Shown here piece by piece: positions 37,265 to 56,423 of a stretch of DNA of 64,000 nt. The DNA is from Setaria digitata (Eukaryota; Nematoda; Chromadorea; Rhabditida; Setariidae), in the NCBI GenBank assembly GCA_003640385.1, contig RCAB01000039.1, positions 62,001 through 126,000 on the forward strand, given 5' to 3'. The position numbers and the translations under genes are program-made. The notes beneath the pieces are model-generated. The model had not been told where the DNA came from and ran no database searches. It saw only the letters and a program-made list of their open reading frames with translations. The stretch's first letter is position 1, and every line of letters starts with the position of its first letter.

Positions 37265-39681
37265 TTAAGCTGCTCGAGCCTTATGCTTCGACTTCTTGGC
37301 AACTGCCAAAAATACCGAACTTCGTGGTGGGCATGGGCAGTAGTGAGCATCTGGGCCTGGCAAACCTTGACTTCCAGGCTGAAATACCCGTTTAGGAGTT
37401 TTAAAAAGGGAAGCAAATTCATAGTCGAGCAGATTACAAAGAGATTTCGAATTCAATTAACCATAATCTTCTATGAAGTTTAATTTCATTATCAAAAAAT
37501 GAAAAAAAAAAATGAGAAAAAGAAGTGCCGATCCGAAAAATTTCTTTTCTTTTTTTTTGATTTGATGGAAATATTGCTTACCGGTCCTGGTCTACCATCC
37601 GAACCTGGCCTACCATCGTTGCCATTCCTTCCTGCTGGTCCTTGCTCACCTGCCTCTCCATCCGCACCTCTTTGTCCATTTTCACCTGGAGCCCCTGGTG
37701 GTCCTCGTGATCCAACTGGTCCTTTTGGTCCTTGTGGTCCTGTCCCGCGTTTACCGTCTTTACCTGGTGGACCTGGCCGTCCAGGTGTTCCTTCAGGTCC
37801 TGATTCACCAAGATCACCCTGTGGTCCTTGCTGTCCTAGTCTTCCTGGTGCTCCTGGTCTTCCTGCCATACCCTCTTTTCCAGGTGGCCCATCTTCTCCA
37901 GCTTCTCCTATTGGTCCTTCTGGTCCTGGTGGTCCTGGTGGACAATCGATGCATTCGCGGGGTGCAGGTGTTGTTACAGGAACGAGAGCTGGTGGACCAG
38001 GTGGTCCATCTCTACCAGGTAATCCATCTGTTCCCTTTTCACCTATATCTCCACGCGGTCCTGGTGGCCCTTTTGGACATCCTTCTGCTGAAGGTCCGCA
38101 GTCTACAACAACAAGCTTTATCGAACTCGAATCAGATGTAAATTGTTTTAAAATTATTTCCTCCCAGAATTACAAAACTGCGAACGACACGTGAAGAAGC
38201 ACGTCGAAACTTACTACATCGTTCAGGAAACCGAAACTGCCGCTTGAATCTTGCAAAAAGGCTAGAAAATGTTGGAGTCGTATCACTATTGCCAGACGGA
38301 TGCATGTGTAACAACAATATCCTTTGCCATGTGTCATCTGCTACTGTCTGTAAAGAAGATTCATGATTTTTCAGGCTTTCCTGATTGCTTCAGGACCAAA
38401 AGTACTAGTGAAACGAATAGATCTACACGAATAGCTGCCGAAAGCAAGGAGACCGTGGTAGATTTCGAAATTCATTGAATCTAATTAGACTGCACAAAAA
38501 CTAATTCAAGCTCAATTAGTTTCTAACACTAGCAGAATATCAATTTCCAAACAAGTTCTTAAAATAGCTAACTTCTTAAACAGATCCCAAAATTCACGAT
38601 TTCTAAGTATCTTACAAGAAGCTGAAGATAACTTTATTGTCCCTCAGTTCACTGACTAAACTTTTCTTGGAAAGAATTTCATGCTATACCAATTGTGATA
38701 TTCAAATCTTTTCTGTAAAAATTTTCTAGAGAAAAGTATAGTGAATGTTCATATAATTTGGGTCTAAAAAATCTTTTCAGCAGTTTTATGTTTGGGCTTT
38801 CTAGATGCTATGAGAATGAACAAGTTTCACTCTTCTTTACAGTATTTGTCTTAAAACAGACCATGAAGTGGTGAAGACCTATTATTATTATTATTAATTT
38901 TTCTGTTCTTTTATTTAATATTCAATGAAATTGAGAGACAGCGAGAAGTGAAATGTCATGAAAAGCCCAGTTAGGCCCCTTAGATTGTCTTCTATGTTTG
39001 TCTTTTCTAATATAAAATAAAACTAGCCATTAATATCTTTTTTATGGAAAATACCAGTTCATTGTTTTCCTTTAAACCACTTTACTGTTTCAGTTGAAAA
39101 AAAAATGAGAAACAAGGAAGAGAATAAGGACAATTAAGATTTTATTCAAACAATAAATCCTCAAAATCGGTGGCTTCCGAAAAATTTTAAAAATTGTAAC
39201 GTTTAAAGAATTTAAAAATGAAATACAAATTTTTCCTTGCAAAATATTCCAAAATGTCCCATAAAATATTCTTTTCCATAGAAATTATTTTTTTTTCGTT
39301 CCCAGCAGAGATGTGAAAAAATTTGGAATTCTTTTTATTATTTAAAATATTCTTTAATAGAATAATATTTAACAAATTTCAAAGTTCAAATGTTTGAATG
39401 ATTGCTCATTTTGATATGTTAAAGTTTCTCCCCAGACATGAGATCATCTTTTATGCTGAACTTCTAAGAGGAAAGTTCTGGAGCGAAAAATTTTAATCTT
39501 GTTAATAATTTAATCTGATAAGAGTTGAACTGATAACAACCTTGAATTGACCCATTTCATCCATAACATCATCGTACAAGGTATTAATGTCGTTGTAAAT
39601 AATGCAAACAGCAACCAGTGACATAATTATCACAAAGACGCTGCATGCTGTAGCAAGGCCCACGAATACCTTCACGCTCAT
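37265..39681 (-). CDS. Cuticle collagen (302 aa)
   Basis: Third collagen of the cluster. Exons on the minus strand: 39681-39541, 38347-38215, 38102-37582, 37378-37265 (141, 133, 521 and 114 nt), all GT-AG and in phase. The N-terminal domain ([20 protein letters not shown], then [17 protein letters not shown]) leads into DDTW at 51-54 and a furin-type site RFKR at 80-83, followed by [11 protein letters not shown]. The insert between the two Gly-X-Y blocks differs from its neighbours: [19 protein letters not shown]. The main helix is complete apart from the shared KRGTG break. The C-terminal block [13 protein letters not shown] has a longer, basic tail ([11 protein letters not shown]). Intron 1 is 1.2 kb, much longer than in its paralogues. 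Acceptor CAG at 39690-39692 precedes the ATG. Confidence 0.94.
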
Positions 39682-42043
39682 CTTGCTACCTGTAATAATT
39701 AATTAGTGTGATAGTTCAATCATTTCATTATTAAATTACGTTTGGAATCTATTGGAAGATAACTTCTCCTAGCAAACAGAATCTACCAATGAATCATTAC
39801 TACTGTTCAGTTTCGAATTACTCCATTTATCAATCCTTGTTCATCTCATCTCTTGCTTTCTCTGTATCATTTCTTTTTTTTTTTTTTAGGATTGAAAATG
39901 GTTGTGAAATTAAGTCTAAGTATTCTTAAATTATATGAATTTTTCATTTCCTCTCGCGATACGGTATGTCTCGGGACAACAACTTCTCAAATTGTATAGT
40001 GAAGGAAAGAAACCACTGAAAAGTGGCATCCTAGCAAAACATAAACAATTTCCCCCGCGATAAAGTTCTCCGCGATGGAATCCCCGTGATAGCAGTTGTT
40101 GCTCAACTGGAGCATTTATGATATTGGTTCGGGAGGCAAATGAAACGCTTATATTTTCGGTATAACGTCACCAATGACCGCCTCCTTCAACGTCAACAAC
40201 AATCTTTCCATCAATTTTTTTTTTTTCAGACTGACAGAGAAACAATTCCAAAGCAAGTTTTATGGGAATTAATGGGGCAAGGTGGTTTGCACGCTAACAA
40301 TTATTCATTTTTAAATTAAAAAGGAAAAAAACTCTAATTTTCTTCCTCTCTTAGCCTCCAAAATTGACGATAATAACATGGCGGAGATGTATCATTCCTA
40401 TCGCCAAACGTTCACATCCTCTCGTTCTATTTTCCTTCATTCCTGCACACCTTGACAGGTAACATAAAAGAATGCGATCATTCCTAGGTAACTTCTCTGC
40501 CACGGAAAGAGAGGCAAGATGGGGAGGGAATTCTCGGTATCCTGTAACCAACCACCCCGTCATCCGGGAGAATGACATTTTCGTCTCTCAGTATAACTTT
40601 TTTCTCCTCTTCTGTACTCTTCAACCAGTTATTTTAATTTCTTCCTTCAACTTCAACAGAACAAAAACTAGCTCAGATAGTTTGCACAGAGGGCAGGTGG
40701 CACTGTCTCTCTCCACTGCAACCAAATCTTTCTCTTTTCAGTAAAGTCTGAGCCAGCAAAAAAAAAAGGTTTTCTGGAAGGAATTTAATGCACCCAAAGA
40801 TGTTATAATTAATGACCAATTCATTAAGCTTTAAATGATATTCAAGTCTAATAGGAAGCAATCACATCAAAAATCTAGTTTAATCACTTTCAGTAGCAAG
40901 GTGAAACTATTGAAACAATAGGAAAAAGGCGATTGATGATAAGGCCTCTAAGAAGCAAAAGAAAAAAAAAACTTATAAAGGTAATAATTAACTGGCCAAT
41001 ATTCATTGGATGATTGTTTTTTTTTTTTTTTTTTTTTTCCAACCGCTATAAAGAACTGGTAGAAATTCAACAATCTCAAGACTATTAATCAACGAAGAAA
41101 ATCCTGAAGAATGTTATATTCAAAGAAAAATGTGTGTAATTCCATCTTGACAATTTTTATCTTTAATTTTTGCACAGTTTACACAATTTTACATAAAAAA
41201 TTCAAATGTTGCCGTTCATTTTTTGCATTAGAAAGCTCCACAAAATTTCATTTTTCAATCGAAATTTTAAGTCTGAGATAGATTTCGCCACTTATTTTCC
41301 ATTGCTATTGCATTGTATAAGGCACAAAATTAATGACGAAGATACCTATACAATATTTTTGCACATTTTCTTTATTCAAATGCCATGCATGACTATTCCA
41401 ATCACAACACCACTTTTAGGTTAAATGTTTTAATTTATAAACTGTTAAACTTCAGCGGATTGTTAAGATTTACTTTTTCGGAAAGCTGAACTTCCAACTT
41501 TATTTTATTTTGAGAACAATCATCAAAATATGTCATACTAGAAGTGGTAAGAAAAGCGCAAAACATAGAAACCATTTTTGTTATTGTATAATGCAAGTTG
41601 AAAAGATTGAAGAACCAGAAAATGACTCCAACTGGAAAGTATGGGTAAGTGGAACGGCAAAAATTTCCAATTTTCAAACATTTATTTGACTGTAAAAAAA
41701 TTTGAAGAGTGTGATAGGAATGAACTTCCACTCAAACAAAGAGAAAGAATTCAATATTCTTTGGCTATACCTATTGCCCTATTACTACCAGTACTTCGTA
41801 TAAAATGACTCTTATGGAAATGTAGCAGGTATTACATGTTTCTTAACGGATAACTTCATTGTAGCATAATTAAGATAATTTCGTATCAACGCCAAGTAAT
41901 AAACGAACCTGAATAATTGAATAATTCATTCAGTAAATCATTACCTTTTGCAGTGACTCACCATAAAGAAATCTTGCAAATATTACAATTATTGTAAAAA
42001 ATACCAAGAAAAATTAAAGGCTAAGTGTTAAAAAGAACCACCA
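39682..42043. other. Intergenic between collagen and glutamate receptor
   Basis: Promoter side of the collagen and 3' flank of the receptor. About 40000-40620 is less AT-rich and has opposite overlapping open frames (40351-40578 minus, 40472-40744 plus), neither with splice or domain support. A T run lies at about 41018-41038. No exon is supported. Confidence 0.5.
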
Positions 42044-49452
<7,409 letters not shown>

Positions 49453-49470
49453 TTTATTTTTAGTTATGCG

Positions 49471-49473
49471 CTG
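49471..49473 (-). promoter_or_regulatory. Candidate trans-splice acceptor of the glutamate receptor
   Basis: On the minus strand AATATTTCAG ends 18 bases before the ATG at 49452. It is a good nematode acceptor with no exon visible further upstream, so it may receive a spliced leader. Confidence 0.4.
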
Positions 49474-51514
49474 AAATATTAATTATTTGATAAAATAGCA
49501 ATTTATTTAGAAAGAAAGAATTTATTTAGAAAGAAACAAGAAATTCAAACTTAAACGAGAAAATGAAGCACAGGAAATATTGGAGATTTGATATTAAAAA
49601 TATCTAAATTTCGTTTAAATTTTTCTGAAAGGGGGAAAGTAAGAATAATGAAATCGAGAAGGATTGCAGATCACGGAAATCTTCCTGCATTTCCATCCTC
49701 ATTATGAAAATATAACCATATCAACTTTAGTGAATATATCCATACTGGTTTTAGAGTAATGTAAGCTTTATTTGGCGTAGAGTATGCGAAATGAGATTTA
49801 TTGAAATACCGGAGCAACTGGATTAAGAAGAGTCCTGAAAATGGATCCGTCCTGTGTTCCTCAGAACCATGAAAGTTTTTTGGAAATAAGTTTGTAATGG
49901 AACCGAAATGAATAGCAAAAATAGTGAAAGTTAAACAAAATACTTTTTCAAGTGGATTTTCAAGTAAATGATATTTTTTCAGATGATGTGAGTAGAATTT
50001 ATCTTTTTTCTGTCATTTACGCTCAGTATTCCCTTTATACGTGTTTATTACACGATAAAACAAAAATTTTGAATCAGTTTCAATATCTGCCTGTTATTAA
50101 AATTAATCTTTCTTCCCGGATATCACATTGAAACTTACTGAAAACTAAACGAAATTCTTTCGACTGACTTTAGGTGCAATAATAAAAGGAAAAATATGCG
50201 CTAATTTGTTGGTTAATATGAAAATCTATAGAAAAAGGCTTTTTTTTTTTCAGAAGTACTAATTGATAACAGAAATCTGATAAGATAACATTACATTGTT
50301 TACATTGTGTAAGTTGTTTTGGCACAATATGTATGTCTACGTCACAATATATCCAATTCCAGTACTTTTTTTTCGAGATAGTGAGAAATTAGCGAAAATA
50401 AATGAGTACTATGAAGCGATTGTGCAGTGTATATTAGATGTGGAAATGTTCAATCAAACAAATAGAAATCGTTGTGCTTGTCAAACAATTAGTGATAAAA
50501 AAATATTATACACTGTTTCAAAGTGATAGAAATTTTTCCTAGAAAATTTATTTCTTTCCTTATTTCCCTAGAAAAAAATTGGAAAATTAAAATTTTCTTT
50601 ATTTATTTATAGCTTATTTCCCTAGAAAATATGCAACCAAAGCATGCATGGAGAGGAAGTCCGAAAGTAAACGAACTTAGAGCAAATGTGCGGGAGTGAT
50701 GAACTTTTTTCTGAAGAAACAGAAGTTCGTTTTAGAAATCCAAATTAAAGTTTGAATTTGGCATTGGGAATAATTGAAACTGAGTGGAAATTTGATGCAA
50801 TCAGCGATTCTGAATTTGTTCATTAATATGCTGAACTGAACTGAGCTTATTTATCCTTATCAGACAATAAGGAACAAGAAGCTAATACAATTTATTCGTT
50901 CAGGTTCCAAATGAATGGCTAGTCTTCGGTTAAGTTTTAACAAAGCTTCAGAGTGTAGGCTTCTTCTTGTTTTCTGTTTTTTCCAATTTTCAAATCAAAT
51001 TCATTTTGTGATTGATGAGGGAATTTCCTCGTTTCAGAGAAACTAATATGGTAGTCATTTCTTTCTAGTGTGCATGATAATGATACTCATTTTCTTCAAC
51101 TTAGAATTATAATTTACTTCATTAATGTGATGCAGGTTTTAAATATAAAAATCAAAGAATCTCAATTTATTCTCATAACTGATACCAAACTGAGCACCAT
51201 CAACAGTGAATCGAATCATAGACTAGATTAAAATAAAAATAGATAATGAAAAGTTCTAGACAGAAAGCAAAAAGTTTTCTCCAGTTCTTTCTCTTTTTCC
51301 TTGGCATGTGAGCATTCTAGCAGAGAACGAAACTAAGAAGAGACAGAAATTTGATCGAAATTTTAAGATCAGAAGGAAGTGGTCTGAAAGTTTTCTCATT
51401 TAAGATTAGCTTGAGTCACAATCAAAGAAAAGAGACTGGCGAACTGAAGTGGAATGAGTAATGGACAGGTTGTGGATGAATCATGGTCTACTTTCGATCT
51501 CGACTAACATTTAA
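49474..51514. other. Intergenic, glutamate receptor 5' flank
   Basis: This should contain the neuronal promoter of the receptor. It is AT-rich with several A/T runs (for example about 50239-50249). A 76-codon plus-strand frame (50296-50526) has no supporting exon. Nothing else is recognised. Confidence 0.5.
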
Positions 51515-52611
51515 TTATTTTTTAAAAGCTACTCCAGAAAAATAATTCTTCAAATCACAGGGTCTAATGACCTTTCTCATTTCTGAATCATTTGATGTGA
51601 GACCTTTAAAATAAAGCTTGCCTATATCGATTCCATGAATTTTTGATTCTAAAAGTTTTTTTGGGAAAGAAAAAAACGATAGCATTTGGGTAATTGCATT
51701 CCTCACATTAAGCTTCCGATCTCTGGACAGATTAAAATTTACATTAAAACCAGTTGCAACAAAAATCAGTATTACAGAAAGAATGTTTCTCCAGCTCAAC
51801 AGCTGATAACTCATTCAGAATTGATGAGATTTAGAAGAGGAGTAAAATAAGCATTTTCCAGTTAACGAACTTTAGCATTAGCCTTGCTTATTTGATACTT
51901 AAGTATGAAATTATTTATAGATTCGATTAGAATTAAGCAACTGACTTTATCATAATTTAATTTCACATCTGAAACCTCGTCATCCACGTATATCTGAGAG
52001 GATGTCCATCCAATTAGTGATATTTTTGCACTTTGTCGATGTTTCTGAGGAAGATTTTGACAGAATAAATATTTTACAAGAAATGTCATCAAGAAGTGCT
52101 CTTGAAGATCGAAAATTGATGCGCTATGACATGATGGGTTGCGCTTTTTGAGATTCGCTGAGAGGAACATCGAAAAATGAGTGACAGCTTCTCCCATGTT
52201 GACAATTTCGTAATTCCAAACATAACACACATCGATGGAGCAAGTTGGCAGTCGTAAATTTGCAAATTTCTCAACACCTACAATACTCTACGCTGCAAAA
52301 TAAGCAGAAATCTTAAAACTATCCCAATTTCTACAAAGCTTCCCAGCAGACTTCCCACTACCGCATCTTGATGGCTTTTTGAGAAATTAGTTTTGAGGGA
52401 AGAAGAGAGAGGAAGGGGTGTAGAACTAGAACGAATGTCTCGAATTAATGACACTGTTGAGCAATCGAGAATGACTGTTATGTAGAGTATATCTTAAGGG
52501 AGAAGCTCCTCGTATCAATGTGAAGAAATATAGATTAAAATGTTATCAAAGCGAGGATAATCCAACTTTTTCCTCCGAGTTTTTCAACAGCATCAACTAA
52601 TTTAAGGCTTT

Positions 52612-52644
<33 letters not shown>

Positions 52645-54673
52645 AAGTTCATTGCCATCCCTTCCGGTGGATTCACCGCATGAATGAAAATGAAATGTCG
52701 ATTAGTTTAGCATAAAGAATTATCCTAATAAAAAAAAAAAAAAAAGTCCGGTTCTGATTTTAAAATATAGCCTTAAACTCGATCATTCTTTCCACAAAAG
52801 TTAATCTTGATCGAAGGAACTTAATTCATTCACCAAATGAAATATTTATAAAGAGAAATTTGATTTGTTTGTCCTATAGCTATTAGTAGCGAAAATGCCA
52901 AATTTTGAAAAATGGTGTATATGTTATGAATATTACCGAATTGAAGATTTCGGTAGATTAATAAAATAGAAGGAATTAAATAATTAAATTATCTTGCAAC
53001 CAAAGTTAATCATAGTTCGTTTAAAATATTTATTTTACGTGTCTAATTGGACTGAGAAATTGTCACTACCATCTTAGAATGAAAAAATCATTGGAAATCA
53101 AACACATTACAATGAAGTTAATAGGATTCCCTTTATTCTTTTTCTTTTCTTTTTTCTTTCAAAAAAAAAAAAAAAAAAAAAAAGAAGCAAGAATCTTTTC
53201 GGCAAAATTAGTGCGTCAGAAGCCAAAAAAAAAAAAGGTATCCCTCATCGATAGATAATAATCTTTTGGAAATAACAGGCTATTCCCTGTTTTGCTAGTA
53301 TTACATATCAATGACAAGATTATGGGAAATGTAAATTCCATCGGATTTTGAATGGGATATTTCAAAATTAGGGGATCTCAGAACTGACAATGACCGAAAT
53401 GGTGATCTAAATAAGCTTTGAGAGAAGAGGTACACTGGAAGGATCTTAATTCGGCTTGAATTCAACAACTTGAATGTTAATATACTGAAGGGCATAAAGA
53501 ATAGGAGCATTTTTTTCAAAAAAAAAAAAAAAAATATACTGAAGCTAAATCGATAAATTAACTCACATTAGCTAAATTTGAAAAGGTCAAACTTACGACC
53601 CCAAGAATAATTTCACATACTAGATGTTTAGTGTTAAAAAAAAAAAAAAAAAAAAAAAAGTAAAAGATTTAAAAAGAAGTTTAAAGCCATTGAGGATCTG
53701 AAATACTAAATTAAAATAATATTCAGCTGTAGTGAGATCATAAAAGTTCTGAATTAAGTTTTCAGATGAAATGGGTTGGCCAACAGATAGATATGTGCTA
53801 AGTACTTATATAAATAGACGTATAAAAGCCATTTCTCAAGACATTCTTACCAAATTGGAACAGACGTAAACAAAGACTGCCATTTAACAGTACCAGAAGT
53901 GAAAAAAAAAAAAAAAAAAAGACAAAGTTGATGTAGTTCAAAAGCAGCATGAAAGCAAAAGTAGTTGAAGTCACTTTCAATGATGGGAAGACGACCACAC
54001 TTGTATTACCCTCTGATTTAATTATATCTTCGAAATTGCTGTTTTCTAATATACACTGGGGTCTTTAAGCCCACTTGTCCATGCTTAAAGATTCCAAGCT
54101 TCAAACTGATAGGGTAGGTTCGCTGCGTTAGCTTTTCTCCTGCATCCTTCTAGAACACGCCTCTCAGTCCAGTTTACTTTTCCTTATTTCGAAAAAAAAA
54201 AAAAACGATCATTTCATAATTGACTGACGGGAATTATGAGGAAACTTTCTTAAATATTTTCCTTAAAGCCAAGCCCATCATAATCTTTTCGCATAAAGTT
54301 AGAAAAAGACTGAGATATGATAAAACCTTATGCAGTATCAAACAGAAAAAAAGCATGGACTTTCCCTTTTTATCCTAGTCTTTCCTGTGAAAGTTGAGGT
54401 CGGTCAAGCACAAAAATACCGTCTTATACATTCAGTTAGATAAAGTATGGCTGCAACTACTTAGAGCAACCTTGGTACGTTTATGAAAAAAGGACATCTG
54501 GCTTAATTTAAAGAAACACTATGTTTCTTCTGGGTCCCTACTGAACTAATCGTGGAGTTGTTTAATTGGAATACAGGTATTTTCGCAGTAATAACAGAAA
54601 ATTTCTCACCAACAATCAGTACAAATTTCTGAGCAGCATCATGAGATCGTTGATAGAATGATGTAGTAGTCAT
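51515..54673 (-). CDS. Possible three-exon gene of unknown function
   Basis: Not recognised. Exons on the minus strand: 54673-54610, 52277-51946 and 51802-51515, joined by GTGAGA..TTGTAG and GTCAGT..TTATCAG in phase, total 684 nt (227 aa). The first exon opens MTTTSFYQRSHDAAQKFVLI and ends in phase 1. The second has 110 open codons with VEKFANLRLPTCSIDVCYVW and a cysteine/histidine-containing middle (KKRNPSCHSASIFDLQEHF). The third has one hydrophobic stretch (ILSVILIFVATGFNV) and a basic C-terminal part ending at TAA. The opening residues suggest a soluble beta-rich domain, but I can name no family. Intron 1 (2.3 kb) is full of long A runs and may hide further exons. The long open frame in AT-rich DNA and the compatible phases are the only support. 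Confidence 0.4.
52617..53918. repeat. Cluster of long poly-A tracts
   Basis: Within 1.3 kb the plus strand has A runs at about 52616-52643, 52730-52745, 53161-53183, 53226-53236, 53519-53534, 53637-53659 and 53901-53918. On the minus (candidate sense) strand they are T tracts inside the long first intron of the 51515-54673 candidate. Run lengths are unlikely to be exact. Confidence 0.9.
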
Positions 54674-55111
54674 TATTTTTGTGGTAGTGGTTGTCTTATC
54701 ACCAACACATCGAAGCTGTCAACATTTTGTTTGGCATCGATTTCATAAATATGTAAAATCTACACGCGAATCCTTATAATGGTTATTATTTGCGAACTTC
54801 ATGAAAAATTAGCCTAAGAAGCGCTTATTCAGTTATGTACAATACAAATACATTAAAATACAATGTACATCGCAATAATTTAGCACTATATTAATAAAGC
54901 TCGTATTCCAGAAGGCACTAATCACTATCTACGTACATGATCAATTTTCGATTAAAGGATGACAAAACCTGCAACCTAAGAAAAAAAAATCGCAGCAAAT
55001 AATAAAGGAAACACCGGATAAATGCAAGGAAAAAAATGAATAAAAACGCTAAGATATATGGTAAATGACGGAAGTAAACAACAAAAACCTTAGATGTTAA
55101 TAAACCTGGAA
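54674..55111. other. Spacer between two minus-strand genes
   Basis: About 440 bases between the NAA80 stop (55112) and the start of the unknown candidate (54673), both on the minus strand. AT-rich, with AATAAA-like strings, and no exon seen. Such a spacer would fit either separate genes or a downstream operon gene. Confidence 0.5.
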
Positions 55112-56423
55112 CTATTGAAATATTTTAAACATATAATGAGTTTTTTTGGCATCAGATTTTAGTGCTTGATCAGAGGGTAACACTGATGTTGCAGAAGAAG
55201 GAGGAGGAGGAGGAGGAGGAGGAAGAGGAGGTGGTACAGGAATAGTCATATTTTTTTCAGATGGGAAGTCAAAAATACGGGAAGCATCACGGTCTGGTGT
55301 GTTTGCTGGCGCAATTTGTTCCTGCAAGCTTGATTTCCACAAAAATAACATAAGGATTCTTGCGAATTCCATAGCATTCAAATAATCAACTATACAAATT
55401 GTAAATCTACTTACTCTATAATTATAACAGCAGTTTTCGAAAGCTTTGGCGAATTTTTGAGAGTTTGAAACCGATTATTTCTTGCTCGATGTGACTATTT
55501 GCTAATTTGATAATATATCCCAAAATTTTAGAGTTATTTTTTCACGCTAAAAATTAGCTTTTAAAATGAAAAGGTTTCATATTTATAATTCAGATTAACT
55601 AATCAGAACAAAGAAACAAGTGAAACTCACACAGTAAAGGTATGAAAATTTTTTTCTCAAGAACTAATTCAAGAAATCTAAAATTGAAAATAAAAGACAT
55701 ACATTAAAAGCAGATCGATTAAATGTCGACAATAAATATTTCCCTAAATCGAATCGCTCATACAGTATCTTATTAGCGCTTACTTTCGGTACCGGTTCGC
55801 AAGCTGAATAGCCACACTTAGCATAAAATGCTTGCTTATCCTTACTGGACAAATAAGCCTGAAAGGACTTTGGTACTAGAAGATAATTCTGTACTTATTT
55901 CCTGACAATAATACCATTTTAGGTAATCAAACCGTGCATTATTCTTATAAGTGATTTGTTTGCATTATGATTCCTAAGTGTCAGAGAAGATATGCAAGAC
56001 TTACTTTCTTAAAACCAAACTTCCTTGCTTTATCTTCCAGTTGGGTCATTAACCAACATCCCAAACCTTTGCCTCTGAAATCTCTGTCGATGATGACGGA
56101 TTCGATCCAGCAACTTTCTAACATAGATGGAAGAGGACATAATCTTGCATGACCTATCAACTTGTCGGTTTTTCTATCGACCAAAATAAATGACATTGGA
56201 GGTGTTGAATTGAACGACTTACGCAGCGTGTTCCCACGTGCACCCACGCTTCGCGGCCATTCCTAGCAACACTTTTTCGGTTTAAACTTTAATGACATTA
56301 AATAAGCAACAAAATTCTAAGTGAGGCCCAAAACAGGCTAACCTGGTTTAGTAAACTGATACATTCAGAACAGAGATCTTCTCTTTCCGTCAATGACACA
56401 AAGTTATATTGATCGTTGAACAT
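55112..56423 (-). CDS. NAA80: N-alpha-acetyltransferase 80 (actin N-terminal acetyltransferase)
   Basis: GNAT-fold enzyme that acetylates the processed acidic N-terminus of actin from acetyl-CoA in the cytosol. Four exons on the minus strand: 56423-56343, 56262-56005, 55858-55703, 55321-55112 (705 nt, 234 aa), all in phase 0. The opening CSECISLLNQEWPRS matches the family's N-terminal helix and WPRS motif. Next come KLIGHARLCPLP, the strand SCWIESVIIDRDFRGKGLGC containing the acetyl-CoA loop R-G-K-G-L-G (about 95-105), and the helix LMTQLEDKARKFGF. The block AFYAKCGYSACEPV matches the family's FYxxLGYxxxEPV segment. The last exon carries PPPL followed by a run of prolines (encoded by a CCT repeat) and ends THYMFKIFQ. 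In vertebrate NAA80 the polyproline loop binds profilin-actin. The extended histidine/aromatic block and the proline loop together make NAA80 more likely than another GNAT enzyme. Confidence 0.88.
55198..55235. repeat. Trinucleotide GGA/TCC repeat inside the NAA80 coding exon
   Basis: On the plus strand GAG/GGA units repeat without a break. On the coding strand they read CCT and encode the polyproline tract. Unit number may vary between isolates without breaking frame. Confidence 0.9.

Noticed and set aside
40351..40744. Overlapping opposite open frames in a less AT-rich island
   Set aside because: Neither has neighbours or motifs; fewer stops are expected from the higher GC.
50296..50526. 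76-codon plus-strand open frame in the receptor 5' flank
   Set aside because: No splice partners, no motif, ordinary for AT-rich DNA of this length.
53950..54069. Plus-strand frame reading VEVTFNDGKTTTLVLPSDL
   Set aside because: Looks protein-like, but only about 40 codons with no acceptor that fits and no second exon found.
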